Assembly: GCA_036924255.1 (NCBI GenBank)
Contig: JAUPFN010000006.1
Span: 4,131,501 to 4,195,500 of the forward strand
Origin: Apodemia mormo
Taxonomy: Eukaryota > Arthropoda > Insecta > Lepidoptera > Riodinidae
DNA: 64,000 bases
Reading direction: 5' to 3'
In this document: positions 31,601 to 42,190 of the stretch, piece after piece
How the letters are laid out: every line of letters begins with the position of its first letter
How positions within the stretch are numbered: position 1 is the stretch's first letter
Made by a program: the position numbers and the translations under genes
Notes under the pieces: model-generated
The model's input: only the letters and a program-made list of their open reading frames with translations
What the model was told of the DNA's origin: nothing
The model's database searches: none

Positions 31601-32189
31601 TGTAAATATGACTGATTCGTGCCGGTGTTTGTAATGCTTTTACACGCGCGGTGTGGCCAGTCAAAAAGTTTTTGGAACAGGGGTAAATTTGAAAATTTTT
31701 TGGTTCATTTAACATTATAATTGAATCGTTATTATGTTTTATGATTTCAAACTGCTCTAATATATTTAAATTTAGTCCCTTGTCACAGATATATACCAGC
31801 CGAATTGTAAACCTCGTCCTTTTGGGAAGTCAATTAAAAAAATTATACATTGTAGGACTAGGGCGCTAGGGACACTAGGAACTTAGGGAATTAGGAATGT
31901 AAGGCTTTAGGTTCTGTGGGGTCTATATGCTATCAAAACAAATTCCACCATATGATAAGTAAACTTAAAACACCTCCGCTACGCTCAGTGCAGAGTCTAT
32001 AAGTGATCGTTATCTATATCTCTTTCTCAGTGGTGTAGCGTGGACTAATATACACGTGGGCAAAGTTGCATCGGCGAGACCCCTTTCCGTTCGTTCCCAC
32101 CCAGGTCCACTTCGCATGCGCCTTGCTACGCCACTGCTCTATCAGGAGAACCATCAAATAATATAAATAAATAAAATATACCTATATCG
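31601..32189. other. No recognisable gene
   Basis: 31858-31917 is a run of CTAGGG/TTAGG/CTAGGAAC-like short repeats. Nothing else was recognised. Confidence 0.5.
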
Positions 32190-32395
32190 TTGGACAACAC
32201 ACGAATTGATCTAACCTCAAAATGAGCAAATTATTTGCTTATGCTGTCTTATTGTTGTCAACGATACTAATACATCCAGAAACACAAATATCTATGCTCA
32301 TCACACAAATATTTGTCTCTATTGAGAATCGAATCTGAGCCCTATTGATTTCGTAGTCAGGATCATTAACCACTCGACCAACAGGGCTATAAAAT
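32190..32395 (-). mobile_element. tRNA-derived SINE S1 (sense on -)
   Basis: On the minus strand it starts AGCCCTGTTGGTCGAGTGGT (box A TGGTCGAGTGG) and has AGATTCGATTCTC where box B lies, then ACAAATATTTGTGTGATGAGC. It is the same family as 40291, 44871 and 62324. It lacks a foldable acceptor stem and CCA-ready 3' end, so it is not a tRNA gene. Confidence 0.75.
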
Positions 32396-32439
32396 TAACA
32401 AATAATAAAAATAAAATATGACTATTACAAGAAATGCTT

Positions 32440-33115
32440 TTTAACAAATAATTTCAATTTATATAATTTAAGTTAATATTATTTATATAATTTAATCCAA
32501 TTTAATTATATTAATTTTATGCTTGACATATTATTTAGTTTATTAGTACAATTTAGGATATTTTGTTTTTTAAATTATTTAATTTAATCCTTGACATTAA
32601 AGTGTATGTAAGTGTGTGTGTATATATATTCGGGTACGTTATAGAGTATTTACCGAACATTTTGACATATTTGAACCCATATTTAAACCCAATCCAAACA
32701 TATCTTAATTTTGGATAATTTTAAATTAGTAATTTAAGTGACATTTGATTTTATTATTACATTAGATCTATTATTAGTTTAGATTTCATTTGTAATTTTG
32801 TATAATTTTTATTTTGTAGTTTGCCTCATTTTGTATCTTCGTACTGTGGTAATTTGGAAATAATGGTTGGCAACATTAATATTTTCTATCAAACTCAATA
32901 TTTCACATCTACCGACCATTATTAACAATTCCTAACACAACGTATTTGTTGACAATTTAAGTTTTAGCCCTGATGATGCAGTGAAATGCGAAACCGGTTG
33001 GCTATTTAAATAAAAAAGTATATATTATATATAATTAGTGAATTGTGAAACAGTACAAGTGTAAAATTTAAAACAATAATTATGACGGAGTTTCACCAAG
33101 TGCCGACGATGGAAA
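32440..33115 (+). mobile_element. Single-orientation copy of the R (ribozyme-like) retroelement
   Basis: The 3' part shares CTGATGATGC, GAAACCGGTTGGC, TGAAACAGTACAAGTG and GAGTTTCACCAAGTGCCGACGA with 7928-8060. The upstream part is AT-rich without an open frame. It shows that the arms of the 7964-9067 palindrome belong to an independently spreading family. Confidence 0.55.
32960..33006 (+). ncRNA. Hammerhead-ribozyme-like motif, covarying copy
   Basis: Helix I AGCC (32966-32969) with GGCT (33000-33003); CTGATGA 32970-32976; stem II GCA (32978-32980) with TGC (32987-32989); GAAA 32990-32993; CCGGTT. Relative to the copy at 8976 both helices changed yet still pair (GCG/CGC became GCA/TGC). The stem is shorter and the triplet is GUU. 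One T still separates CTGATGA from stem II. Confidence 0.5.
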
Positions 33116-33852
33116 GTATAAATTATATCTTAACTAGGACTAACTTATGAAATGTCCTTTGGAGAAGTAAATAGGAAATCTTTTTACAAATTCCATTAAA
33201 AATTACTTAGATGAAGTTGTTAGCTGTGTGATTGTGACAGGCAATTATGGAATATCACACTGCGCGTCGCCAAATACACATATGTTAGACCGTGGCCCTA
33301 GGAACATCTTTATTTTTGAATTATAACAAGCTGATTTTTGTGAATAGCTTCGTTTTGACGATACGCCTATCTTTTTTTCGAACAGGTAGGTAAAAAGAAA
33401 ATTATAGCAGTAAAAACTACAACTTTAATGTGTCGCACTAAGAAAAGTTTCCACTTTACGTGTAAGACAAAATTACCAAGCTATTGCGAAAAAATTAGGT
33501 TGTTATTATTCAATTTTAAAAATTTTATATTATACTTATATTTTTATATCGAACATAGATTTTCCCCATACAAAATAATTTGTCCTCGTCACGACTTGCG
33601 TTACAAGATACATGTGAACGAAAAAACTAGTAACAGTTTTTCAATACTCTTATAGTTTGTTAAAATAATATGTTGTCATTGAAATTGGTTAAAATTATTT
33701 AAATGATCCTATTAAAAAATATATCTAAATAAATGTCCAAATTTCGTTCAATTTTGTTAGCTATTCATTTTTCTAACAACGAAATTTGGTAATAGTTTAA
33801 ATTTATAAATGGCAAAATTCGCTTCTTGAGGAGCCAATCAAATGTCAGAAGT
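33116..33852. other. No recognisable gene
   Basis: A 75-codon frame (33428-33655, +) is lysine- and phenylalanine-rich with no domain. The rest is AT-rich. Confidence 0.5.
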
Positions 33853-34146
33853 CATTGATATAAAAAACCCAAGATACACAATCAGTGTCTCAAAAACGTC
33901 CTCCAAAAATGAGCGCACAATTTAAAATTATGCGCTCATTTCAAGTAGAATCGCGGCAGTCGCGACACTGACAATTTTATTTCTTTTTGTACATTGCTTT
34001 GTAGTAACAACTATAAATCTTGCGCTTAAAGTTGGATATGCAAAGACATATGTTTTTACCATATCTATAAGTATTTAAATGAAATTAGGGACACTTGAAT
34101 GTCAGTTTTGTTTGGGACTGTACATCTTGGCTTTTTTATATCAATG
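33853..34146. mobile_element. 294-bp MITE of the P/hAT-like family
   Basis: CATTGATATAAAAAACCCAA ... TTGGCTTTTTTATATCAATG, flanked by 8-bp duplications TCAGAAGT (33845-33852 and 34147-34154). Ends match the 3.34-kb element at 20233-23572, of which this is a deletion derivative. Confidence 0.85.
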
Positions 34147-34231
34147 TCAGAAGTGATTGTATGTCGGCCATTTTGTCATCGCATACAAAAGTGTGTAAAA
34201 GCGTGTTTCTATCTCGTTGAACGAAAATTCC

Positions 34232-35401
34232 AATTGAGGGGTATAGAAGCAAAAGCGCTTCAGTCCAAAAATGCATTTTATTACACTGAGTACACCAAAT
34301 TGTAGCGTGAAAAAATTGCAAAAATATATTATAATCGTCACCATGCAAATCCAAATCAATCCTACATAAAATTCACTTAGAAAGTAATGATTACATGCAA
34401 AACCACCTCAATCCAAAATTTGTTAGGAGCAAATCCGCCTCAGTCACAATCAACCAATCAGAAGCAGCCATTTCAAAATGTCTAAGATGGCGAATCAATT
34501 ACTTTTCATAGTAAGTTGACTGCGCATAGCGCGTGTTTAATTTGAGTTTTTTATTAAATTACTTATTGTAATGAAAGAAAAAATTACACCAGCACGTGCA
34601 GGACGAACACGAAAACGTCTGGTAAATAAAAATCAGTGGCAACGAGTGAAGGAAAAGGCAGAAAAGTAACAAACAACTGCCTAATATTTTGGCCGTTGTG
34701 ATAGGGTAAAGTAGGGTTTGCATAGAAAGCTTCTTCTAAATTTTATTTAAATTTTTATTAAATTAATAATTATTGCAAAAAGCTCCTAACATACTAACAT
34801 ACTAACATACTAACATTTTATTCACAATATACTGAATTGTTTTTTTCTGCTTTTAGTAATGGGTTTTATTTTCTTTTGATTAAGGTACTCTGCAAAAGAT
34901 CTCTCGATTTAATTCTTTTATTTAATTTTTTTTACAATGAGCAAGAATATTATTTTATCTTTACTTTCCATAAATAATTATAATACAATATAATGTACCT
35001 TACCTGTAACTAATTTGTTAAGAAAATTAATAAAATTCTATATTCTAAACTTTGTTTTATTTTGCAATCGGTGCCTTACGCTATCGCCATTTATTGACAG
35101 TTGACGAATTAAATAGTGACATGCAAATTCGCTTCGATCCAAAGCAATGAAAAGCAAACATGCTTTAGTCCAATGCTTAAATGCAAAAACACCTCAGTCT
35201 TACACTATTTCTTAAATAATAAAGAATTTATGTATATTTGATTTTATTTGATTATTGTTATTTGAAAAATGTACTCTATTGAATGTACTAACATCCGTTT
35301 CTGATAAAAAATACAATTTATTAAGTCACAGTGGAAATTTGCGGTTTACTCAGTCTAGGTGTTTTGTGACTGAAGCGCCTTTGCTTTTATACCCCTCAAT
35401 T
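34232..35401. mobile_element. 1.17-kb DNA element with subterminal repeats
   Basis: Ends AATTGAGGGGTATAGAAGCA and its near reverse complement TTGCTTTTATACCCCTCAAT form ~55-bp imperfect inverted repeats. A ~17-bp motif GCAAAnnCGCCTCAGTCC recurs at 34249, 34397, 34429, 35123, 35153, 35183 and, inverted, near 35365-35385. Such subterminal repeats are typical transposase-binding sites. The centre holds a small basic open frame (34571-34669). The superfamily is not assigned. Confidence 0.65.
34571..34669 (+). CDS. Possible first exon of a transposon protein, 32 codons
   Basis: The frame reads MKEKITPARAGRTRKRLVNK then NQWQRVKEKAEK and stops. It is very basic. The last codons overlap AAAA-GTAACA, a plausible 5' splice site, so it could be exon 1 of a spliced frame. 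The KR-rich plus W pattern resembles N-termini of uncharacterised insect transposon proteins, but this is memory-based. No continuation was found before the right end. Confidence 0.3.
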   Translation: MKEKITPARAGRTRKRLVNKNQWQRVKEKAEK

Positions 35402-35814
35402 TTAGTTGATCATTTTAGTCATTTTACTAAGCAATAAAGGTAAGCGAATATTTATGAATTTAACTGATTTATATATATAATTTGTTGATGACAATATTGA
35501 AATGCAAGGCCTTTTACCTCATCGCTATTCTTGTTTGACTTTAAATATTTGAGGTTATTTTCAAAGGATACAAACCTATCATTTTTATTATGATTTGCTG
35601 CATTTATAAAGTAAAGCCGCATTCACAAAGGTGATTTTTTATATTATGGTAGTATAGTATATCTAATTCCTGTAATTTCTTTACCGACATTTTTATTATG
35701 TAATTTTTCTATTTCTTTGTATTTTTTATTTCTTTGACAGTTTATTTGTAATACTTTTCTTAAGATTTATTTCATTTTAGAATGCCAATATCAGCAGCAA
35801 TTCGAAAAATTATA

Positions 35815-35819
<5 letters not shown>
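35402..35819. other. No recognisable gene
   Basis: AT-rich sequence without repeats recognised elsewhere in the window. Confidence 0.45.

Positions 35820-35906
<87 letters not shown>
35820..35906. repeat. (TA)n-(TG)n compound microsatellite
   Basis: Two TA runs are separated by TTT, followed by about 12 TG units. Confidence 0.95.
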
Positions 35907-36336
35907 ATTTATAAACTAAAAAAGATACTGCGTAAAGCTTAAGTAAAGTCAGAATTAAAAATGCGACCCTATGTTATGTGCTTTATGTTTTTAATTTTTG
36001 ATAAGAATTAGTATCTACCAAATAACGTAGCCTATTGTAATTATTAAAGTAAACATATTTTTTGTTATGGAAAATTCCTAAAATTACTTTAATTATATTT
36101 ACGTACGTTACATTTTAATAAACGTTTAATATGATCATTATAAAACGTGATAATAAAAAAATAAAATAAAATTGTGATTTATTTTATAGTTTCAAAATAT
36201 AGATTTGTAAAGGAAACAAAGTGCTTACCGATTTTATATTCGATCTATAAAATGAATAACAAAATTTAGTACGATGTCTAATTGTTTTATTAATAAAACT
36301 ATTATTAAATAATAATTAATAATAAATAAAAATTAA
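35907..36336. other. No recognisable gene
   Basis: AT-rich sequence ending in a TAATAATTAATAATAAATAA low-complexity tract, the target of the next Helitron. Confidence 0.45.
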
Positions 36337-36368
36337 ATCCATACTATTATTATAAATGCGAAAGTAAC

Positions 36369-36409
<41 letters not shown>

Positions 36410-36662
36410 TACGCTTTCACGGCTAAACCACTGAACCGATTTGGATAAAATTTGGTACAAATATAGTTTGAGACCCAAGAAAGGACATAGGGTAGTTCTT
36501 ATCCCGGAAATCCCACGGGAACTGGAACTATGCGGGTTTTTATTTTAGAAATTTTTTTCACCTAGGGTAGTTCTTATCCCGGAAATCCCACGGGAACTGG
36601 AACTATGCGGGTTTTTATTTTAGAAATTTTTTTCACGCGAACGAGTTGCAGGCACAGCTAGT
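36337..36662 (+). mobile_element. Helitron-like H1 with internal 75-bp tandem duplication
   Basis: It starts ATCCATACTATTATTATAAA, has eight CTGT units, and ends GAGTTGCAGGCACAGCTAGT. GGTAGTTCTTATCCCGGAAA ... TTTTTTTCAC is present twice, starting at 36491 and 36566, which explains its greater length than other H1 copies. Confidence 0.8.
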
Positions 36663-36679
36663 AATAAATAAAACTAATA

Positions 36680-37100
36680 TTAATTAGGGCGAGCGAAGCG
36701 AGCCCTACACTAGGCGACTTTCTATGCACGTTTGTGGTACATTTTACTAAAAAAGTATCTCACTTTTAGGTTTAAGCTTTGTCGTGGTGGTTTAAATTCA
36801 TGTCTAGATATGTTATCTACCATTAAAATGCTATTTCATAAATATTAAAAAAATAGAAGATACATTTTGTATTAGAATTTTATTACTGCTAACGCCATCT
36901 GTTATACAACTAACGAGTTAAAATGCTACAAAGCTACACTACGCGACGATCTGTGCCCTTTAGTGGTACATTTAACTGAAAAAATATCGCACTTTTAGGT
37001 TTAAGCTTTGGCGTCGTAGTTTGATTTCATTTAATTAATTTTCATTCACTCCATTTTAATACAATATTAATCTATTAAAACACTTGTACTTTTTAACTTC
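36680..37100. repeat. Dispersed repeat with GGGCGAGCGAAGCGAGCCC hairpin
   Basis: The GC-rich hairpin (36688-36706) is followed by ACTAGGCGACTTTCTATGCA and TCTCACTTTTAGGTTTAAGC. A diverged second unit starts near 36945 (CTACGCGACGATCTGTGCCC, TCGCACTTTTAGGTTTAAGC). 38862-38893 (TTAGCGAGCCCTTACAAAGC, TTTTGCTAGTA) may be its other end. Confidence 0.5.
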
Positions 37101-37104
37101 CCAC

Positions 37105-38140
37105 TACGTATGTAGATAGAGAGGTTACTGATTTTTCTCCGATTTTCAAAAATGGAGTTTTCACCATATACACCACCATGTCCACGTTTTGTGGTTTTAG
37201 GAACAATTTTTGACTATTTTCGCGATGACGTCAGTATGTCTGTATGTATGTTTGTGTGTGTCAACAACTCATAAGTTTTGTTAACGCCTGGACCGATCGA
37301 AACGCGGTTGATGACATTCGATTAGATTCTGCTCAACTTATACTTCCTGAAAATTTGAACCAAATGGGCCCAAGAGATTTTGAGAAATTTTGAAAAAAAC
37401 CCAAAAAAAACATTGTGGCGAAACAGAATTTTTTTAAATATCTTCCAGATTAATGTACTGATTGAGTACAAAAACTAATCAGCTCTATTCCTCAAAAAGT
37501 TACGTCTAATGCATAAATTGCCTCAAAATAAGTTTATTCGTTTGGAAGTAATCGTTTACGAACATTTTGAAAAAAGTTTTTTTTCGATATAACTTCGAAA
37601 TATTTCAACCAATCATTTTTTGGTATTCTACGATATTTTATGACTAAAAAAATTACGTCGAATGCCCTTTTAAAAATCAAAACCGAATCTTATTTTCAAA
37701 AGTTACAGCTTTTCAAATATTAAAATTACGTTTTCTTTAGCAAAGTTACTTAATATTTTTAAAATAACTTTCAGGCTAATGTACCGATTGACTTCAAAAT
37801 CTTATCATCTTTTCTTCTTTAATAACTGCGCTACGTACCGTTAATTGGTTAAAAATTGGTCAATTTTTTTGGGATCTATCAATGACGAAAATTTTTGAAA
37901 AAAATGTTTTTTGACATTGCTTCGAAATTTTTGAACCTATCGATTTTTTAGCTAAAGCAATATTTAGATTGAGTTGAATGCCATTTGAAAAATCAAAATC
38001 GATCATCGTTTCCAAAATATACAGCTTTTCAAAAATCAATATACTGCCATTTTTATCAAAATAGATGTTTACACTGAAAAAACCTATGCTTATAGTTTTT
38101 ACTATTTTGAGCTTAAAATACGTTAATTTAGCGGGAAGTT
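37105..38140. repeat. Repeat family D
   Basis: Hallmarks are CCTGGACCGATCGAAACGCG, GATGACGTCAGTATGTCTGT, repeated AAAAGTTACAGCTTTTCAAA / ATTAAAATTACGTT blocks and GCGGGAAGTTTCAGGGATGG. Copies occur at 41360-41690, 42870-43240, 56460-57033 and 57690-59252 in both orientations. The interior repeats its own modules with drift. No open frame is present. The nature of the element is unknown. Confidence 0.6.
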
Positions 38141-38159
38141 TCAGGGATGGCTTGCAAGA

Positions 38160-38346
38160 TCAACCATTTACAGATTACAGACAGTGATAGGTGACCAGTC
38201 TATCACCAGCTGGGTACTTTTCCAATCCCGTGCAACGTTGTTTTTATCAGCAAACTGAAAAATCACATTTTTGATTTGCCTGACTCGGGAATCGAACCCC
38301 GAGAGTTTCTCTGAGGGAAAAATTCATTCGCTGAGTTTCTACCGCC
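38160..38346 (-). mobile_element. tRNA-like SINE S2, degenerate
   Basis: GGTGACCAGTCTATCACCAG, TCGGGAATCGAACCCCGAGA (box B complement) and CGCTGAGTTTCTACCGCC. It is related to the better copy at 55216-55392. A scanner might call it a tRNA, but box A and stems are poor. Confidence 0.6.
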
Positions 38347-39074
38347 AATTCTTCGTGCCTGCGGTAAGTCCAATATTAATTCTAAAAATATTGAAGGTTA
38401 AATAAATATAAATTTACTTTATAAGATCAACTTTTATTTTTAAATCTCATTTTTCCTAGAAAACTCTTACAGTGATGTGTACAGTTTTTAAAGTGGTGGT
38501 AGGTACTATATTATAGGTAGATCAGAAAATATGGTGTAAAATATGTAGATAACCTTTATAATTGTTCTGTGTAGATAACATTGATAATTATAGAAATCGT
38601 GTTTTTAATAAATCAAGAAATTTGTAAAGAATTTTTCTTAAACATAAGTACTAAAAAAAATTATATTAGAAACATTTTATTTATTATTTTGGTTTAATTT
38701 TTCTGCGCCTCTCTAGATACAAAGCCTGACGACGCCTTTGATGCGAATATAATAAATAATTTCCATGATACATTAAAAGATGTTAAAGTCCATGATACAT
38801 TAAAAGATGTAATTTGCATAAAAATACTTTCCTAATAATATTACTAGGTAATATAACTTAGCGAGCCCTTACAAAGCTCTGCTTTTGCTAGTAAATATTA
38901 ATGTGAAAAAAATGTTCGCTACTATGTGTATAACGTAAGAACATTTTGTAAAGACCCTAACATATTATCATTTTTGTTACATTTTGTTACGAATTTCATT
39001 TTTGTTATGATTTCATTTTTGTTTAATATTTCAGACAATGGTCATTTTAAATGATTTTCACCCACAAATAAATA

Positions 39075-39370
39075 CTTTTGTTATAAACCGTCGCCTATAG
39101 AGAATAGCGTGTTGCCATCAGACGGGAAACTAATGTTACAATATACTTAAGCATGCCGGCTACCTTATCCTCCAAACCGTAACACGATAGTGTCATGCAC
39201 TGACGATACTGCGGCAGGAATAAGTAAGGCGGTGGTACCAGACCCGAGCGAGATAATACAGAACTCTAGAACCTAGTAGTCACGATGGTAGTGAAAAATT
39301 TGGACAATGCTTCGCCTTTTACAAACTGCCTGGAAGATGACCTATTCTTCACAGGGGACTCAGGCTAGAG
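39075..39370 (-). mobile_element. Retroposon A copy, degenerate
   Basis: AAACCGTCGCCTATAGAG, GCCGGCTACCTTATCCTCCA, AAGGCGGTGGTACCAGACCC. It lies inside the duplication and is repeated at 61108-61403. Confidence 0.75.
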
Positions 39371-39605
39371 CAAAAAGCTAAAGAATCTACAGTTTGTGGA
39401 AAATAACACTATTTTACAATTCTGCTTTGCTATTCTGTAAGGACATTTTTGTTCATTTTATAGCTAAATCCGCAGTGAGATTTCAATCCGCATTTTGTTA
39501 AAATGAAAAACGGCTGCAGCGCCGTAGTGTCGAGCGTCACATCGAGGTGTACTAGACACTAATGCGTGTGATATCAAATGCTTGTATTTGGTGCTCTGTA
39601 AGTAG

Positions 39606-39788
39606 AAATCGAACTTCGATCTGAAAACAGAAAATGGATCTGAAAACTCGAATTTACCTGTTGGATTAAAAGTTACTACGGAACAATTGAGATTGACTGA
39701 CATTTTCTCGGATGCAATGGCAAGATTATTGGATTTAAATCAAATAATCCAAGAAGCACATGTACAGTCCGCGCGCGAGTCATTTTAA
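39606..39788 (+). pseudogene. Coding-like exon fragment, 60 codons, unknown protein
   Basis: An open frame begins just after a TAG (39603-39605) and ends TAA (39786-39788). It reads KSNFDLKTENGSENSNLPVG then LKVTTEQLRLTDIFSDAMAR and LLDLNQIIQEAHVQSARESF. Composition is protein-like, with balanced charged and hydrophobic residues and a leucine-rich amphipathic C-terminal half, unlike the surrounding repeats. GTAAGT (39598-39603) directly upstream resembles a 5' splice site. There is no start codon in frame. It could be a retrocopy fragment or a real exon. The antisense 79-codon frame (39464-39703) overlaps it and is probably a shadow. A second copy is at 61639-61821. Confidence 0.4.
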
Positions 39789-40290
39789 AGTATGTTATTA
39801 TTTATATGTATATTATACATTTTATTCAATTAAAACCTTGCACAACGGTGTAAGCATGGGATATCACCGAACATGAAGGTTAGTATTTGTACTTGGATCA
39901 AAAGACAAAATCATATCCTATCTATTATGATATTCCCTGCTACTCAGAAATTATTCTGGACAGATTTTGTTGTTTTGATTTTCCATTTCAGATACTTATT
40001 ATCATAGATTGAGTATTTTATGCAACTAGCACGTGCTGAATGCCGGTTGACCAGAGTGCATTTCATGATGTATTTCAAATCACAGTTTCATCCACCAACC
40101 ACAGGGATTGCATTCTACTTTAGTGCGTATACACACAGAAAATTATTCGCTATATGCCTAAAAACTAGTCATGAAAAAATAGAAAGCTTTTTATTTTAAA
40201 CTAAGAAATACTTCCACTTAAAAATATATTTTTACCAAAGCAATATTTTATAACAAAACAATATAAAACAATAATATATATAATTTAATA
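39789..40290. other. No recognisable gene
   Basis: A pyrimidine-rich TTTCAG (39982-39991) could serve as an acceptor site, but no exon follows. Nothing else was recognised. Confidence 0.4.
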
Positions 40291-40560
40291 TGACCGCCCC
40301 ATTGGTCGAGTGGTTAGCGACCCTGACTACGTGATCGATGGGGCCCGGGTTTGATCCCCGACGGGGACAAACATTTGTGTGATGAGCATAAATGTTTCCG
40401 GGTTTAGGTGTTTATTAAATATATCCTAGTATTTATATATGTATTTCTATGTATTAGTATCGTTGATTAACACCCATAACACAAGCAAATAATTTGCTTA
40501 CTTTAGGGTTAAATCAGTATGTATAATTTGTCCCGTGAATATTTATTTATTATTATATAA
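40291..40560 (+). mobile_element. tRNA-derived SINE S1
   Basis: Starts GACCGCCCCATTGGTCGAGT with box A TGGTCGAGTGG (40303-40313) and box B GGTTTGATCCC (40348-40358), so pol III type-2 promoter elements are intact. The body has ACAAACATTTGTGTGATGAG and TTGTCCCGTGAATATTTATT and ends in TTATTATTATA. The duplicate is at 62324-62593. Confidence 0.85.
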
Positions 40561-40859
40561 GTCATCGTTAAACAAGGCTTTATTCATTATATGTAAATAT
40601 ATTAAATATATTAAATTCACGTATCTATAAAAAACATTACAACTAACTTATTTGGGGTATTTTTATGCCTCCTGCAATTATGTTTTAGCATTTAATTCAG
40701 TAATTAATCAAATTATTATATTCATTAACAGTTTATTTAATTTGTGTTTCTTTATCAATATTTTAACTTTCGCCTATAAAATATTCCATACACTACTTGG
40801 CTACAAACATTTATTTTTATTTATACGAGAAGTATAGTTTTCTACCGGTAAATATTCTT

Positions 40860-41125
40860 AGAAGCAAATAATTCTGTAGAATGGTGCACTTATTATATCA
40901 AATATTCCACAAAATAGCGGCCAAGGGGCACATTAGAAATCGTATCACAAAACAATGTCGTAATATTTTCCCCGAGCTTTATTGCCTGCACTCAGTAATT
41001 GTCGTTATAGTGCGGGGCCGTTCCTTTATCCTTCAATGCATTTTCTTAATAGAATCGATTTTTAAATGGACTCACGTGTAATCACCTTTTGTAACGATAC
41101 GAGCTGGCTATGAGTGAGATTAATT
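40860..41125. repeat. Repeat family E, about 250 bp
   Basis: AAATATTCCACAAAATAGCG, AATGTCGTAATATTTTCCCC, GAGCTTTATTGCCTGCA and ACGATACGAGCTGGCT match, with drift, 43440-43685 (AAATATTCCACGACATAATA, CAAGCTTTATTACCTGCA, CGATACAAGCTGGCTGG) and a scrap at 45640-45690. Class unknown. Confidence 0.6.
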
Positions 41126-41168
41126 TTAATTTCTTGTGAATTATAAACAAGTTTGATCGATACGTAAG

Positions 41169-41170
<2 letters not shown>

Positions 41171-41261
<91 letters not shown>
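41171..41261. repeat. (TA)n microsatellite, 91 bp
   Basis: Pure TA run inside the duplication; its counterpart (63204-63308) is 105 bp. Confidence 0.97.
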
Positions 41262-41263
<2 letters not shown>

Positions 41264-41279
41264 CTAGCCACCCTTTTAA

Positions 41280-41357
41280 GTATCTTCTCTTCGGCTAATC
41301 ATAGGTGCACATGTTGTACCTCTGCCTACTTCTTCGGGGATACGGGCGTGAAGAATT
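41280..41357 (-). repeat. Short GTATCTTC / GAAGA-ended repeat
   Basis: AGTATCTTCTCTTCGGCTAA to GGGGATACGGGCGTGAAGAA, as at 9172-9243. Confidence 0.5.
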
Positions 41358-41359
41358 TT

Positions 41360-41690
41360 TATATAACGTCAGTATGTCTGTATGTATGTATTTGTGTGAG
41401 TGTGTGCGTGTGCTTGACTGATCGAAACGCAGTTGATGGCATTCCACTGCATGCCGTTTCAAAAACCAAAATTGAATCTAATTTTCAAAAGTTACAGCTT
41501 TTTAAATATTAAAATTACGTTGTTTTTAGCAAATTTTCATAGCATTTTTGCAATAACTTTCAGGCTAATTCGCAAATAAACTTGAAAAATCTTATCAGCT
41601 TTTCTCCTTAAAAACTGTTTCAAATACCGTTAATTGGATCAAAATCGGTCATTTTTTGGCCAATTTGCATTGGCAACAAAATTTTTCTAC
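41360..41690. repeat. Repeat family D, short copy
   Basis: TATAACGTCAGTATGTCTGT, TCGAAACGCAGTTGATGGCA, CAAAAGTTACAGCTTTTTAA, CAGGCTAATTCGCAAATAAA. Confidence 0.6.
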
Positions 41691-42005
41691 ACTTTTAATC
41701 GTCAGCACTTGATGAAACTCCATTATAATACAATATTTATTCATTTATAACACTTATACTGTTTCACAATAAGGTTAACAATATTTAATTTCCAGAAGAA
41801 ATTATGGTATTTAATTTGCAAATTTTTCGTGAAGTGTTATATGGAACTGCTGTGATGCGACTGAAATGAAAGGTAGTGTAAGGAATAGGGCAAACTTATC
41901 CAAAGTCTGAAATTATAGAAGACCACAGCGGCACAATAGTCCACCCACTTCCACGACACTTTCTTCCATGTCAGAAGCAAAGGCAGTAACACACAAGTTA
42001 TGTAC

Positions 42006-42055
42006 CCAACGCACGTTTCACTTCGCAACCGAAGCATCTTCAGGAGGGTACAATA
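42006..42055 (-). ncRNA. Hammerhead-like motif, family 2
   Basis: Reverse complement: TGTACCC, TC, CTGAAGA (42043-42037), TG, CTTCG-GTTG-CGAAG, T, GAAA (42019-42016), CGTGCGTT, GGGTACA. TGTACCC pairs with GGGTACA (7 bp helix I), CTTCG with CGAAG (helix II) and ACG with CGT (helix III, 2-nt loop). The order matches a type-I hammerhead with CTGANGA, where position 7 is free. Unpaired TG and T beside helix II are non-canonical. Confidence 0.5.
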
Positions 42056-42134
42056 GTATTTCACTCTATGATTTTGCAAATTAAATACCATAATTTCTCG
42101 TTTAAACTATGGGTTTCCGCAAAGTAACGCCTTG

Positions 42135-42190
42135 ATCTATTAAATTTCGTTTCCAACCGCTTTCGCTAACACAGGCATCCTCAGGGTATT
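42135..42190 (-). ncRNA. CTGAGGA - stem - GAAA motif, family 3 (weak)
   Basis: Reverse complement: ACC, CTGAGGA (42184-42178), TGC...AGC, GAAA (42164-42161), GCGGTT, GGA. Only 2-3 bp are possible in each helix, so this may be a diverged or non-functional relative. Confidence 0.25.

Larger units (their letters stand above)
37220..41953 (+). repeat. Large duplication, copy 1
   Basis: The sequence from TCGCGATGACGTCAGTATG onward is repeated from 59253 at a constant offset of 22,033. I found one base difference (A at 40523, G at 62556) and a (TA)n tract 14 bp shorter here. Copy 2 is cut by the window end. Confidence 0.97.

Noticed and set aside
40291..40362. tRNA gene (box A and box B well placed)
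   Set aside because: The same sequence recurs at 32190, 44871 and 62324 with SINE bodies attached and variable tRNA-like stems; it is SINE S1. The same applies to 55320-55392 (SINE S2).
40652..41081. Two conserved small proteins (61 and 66 codons) repeated at 62685 and 62914
   Set aside because: Their apparent conservation comes only from the recent large duplication. The second lies in repeat family E, whose other copy (43440) does not keep the frame.
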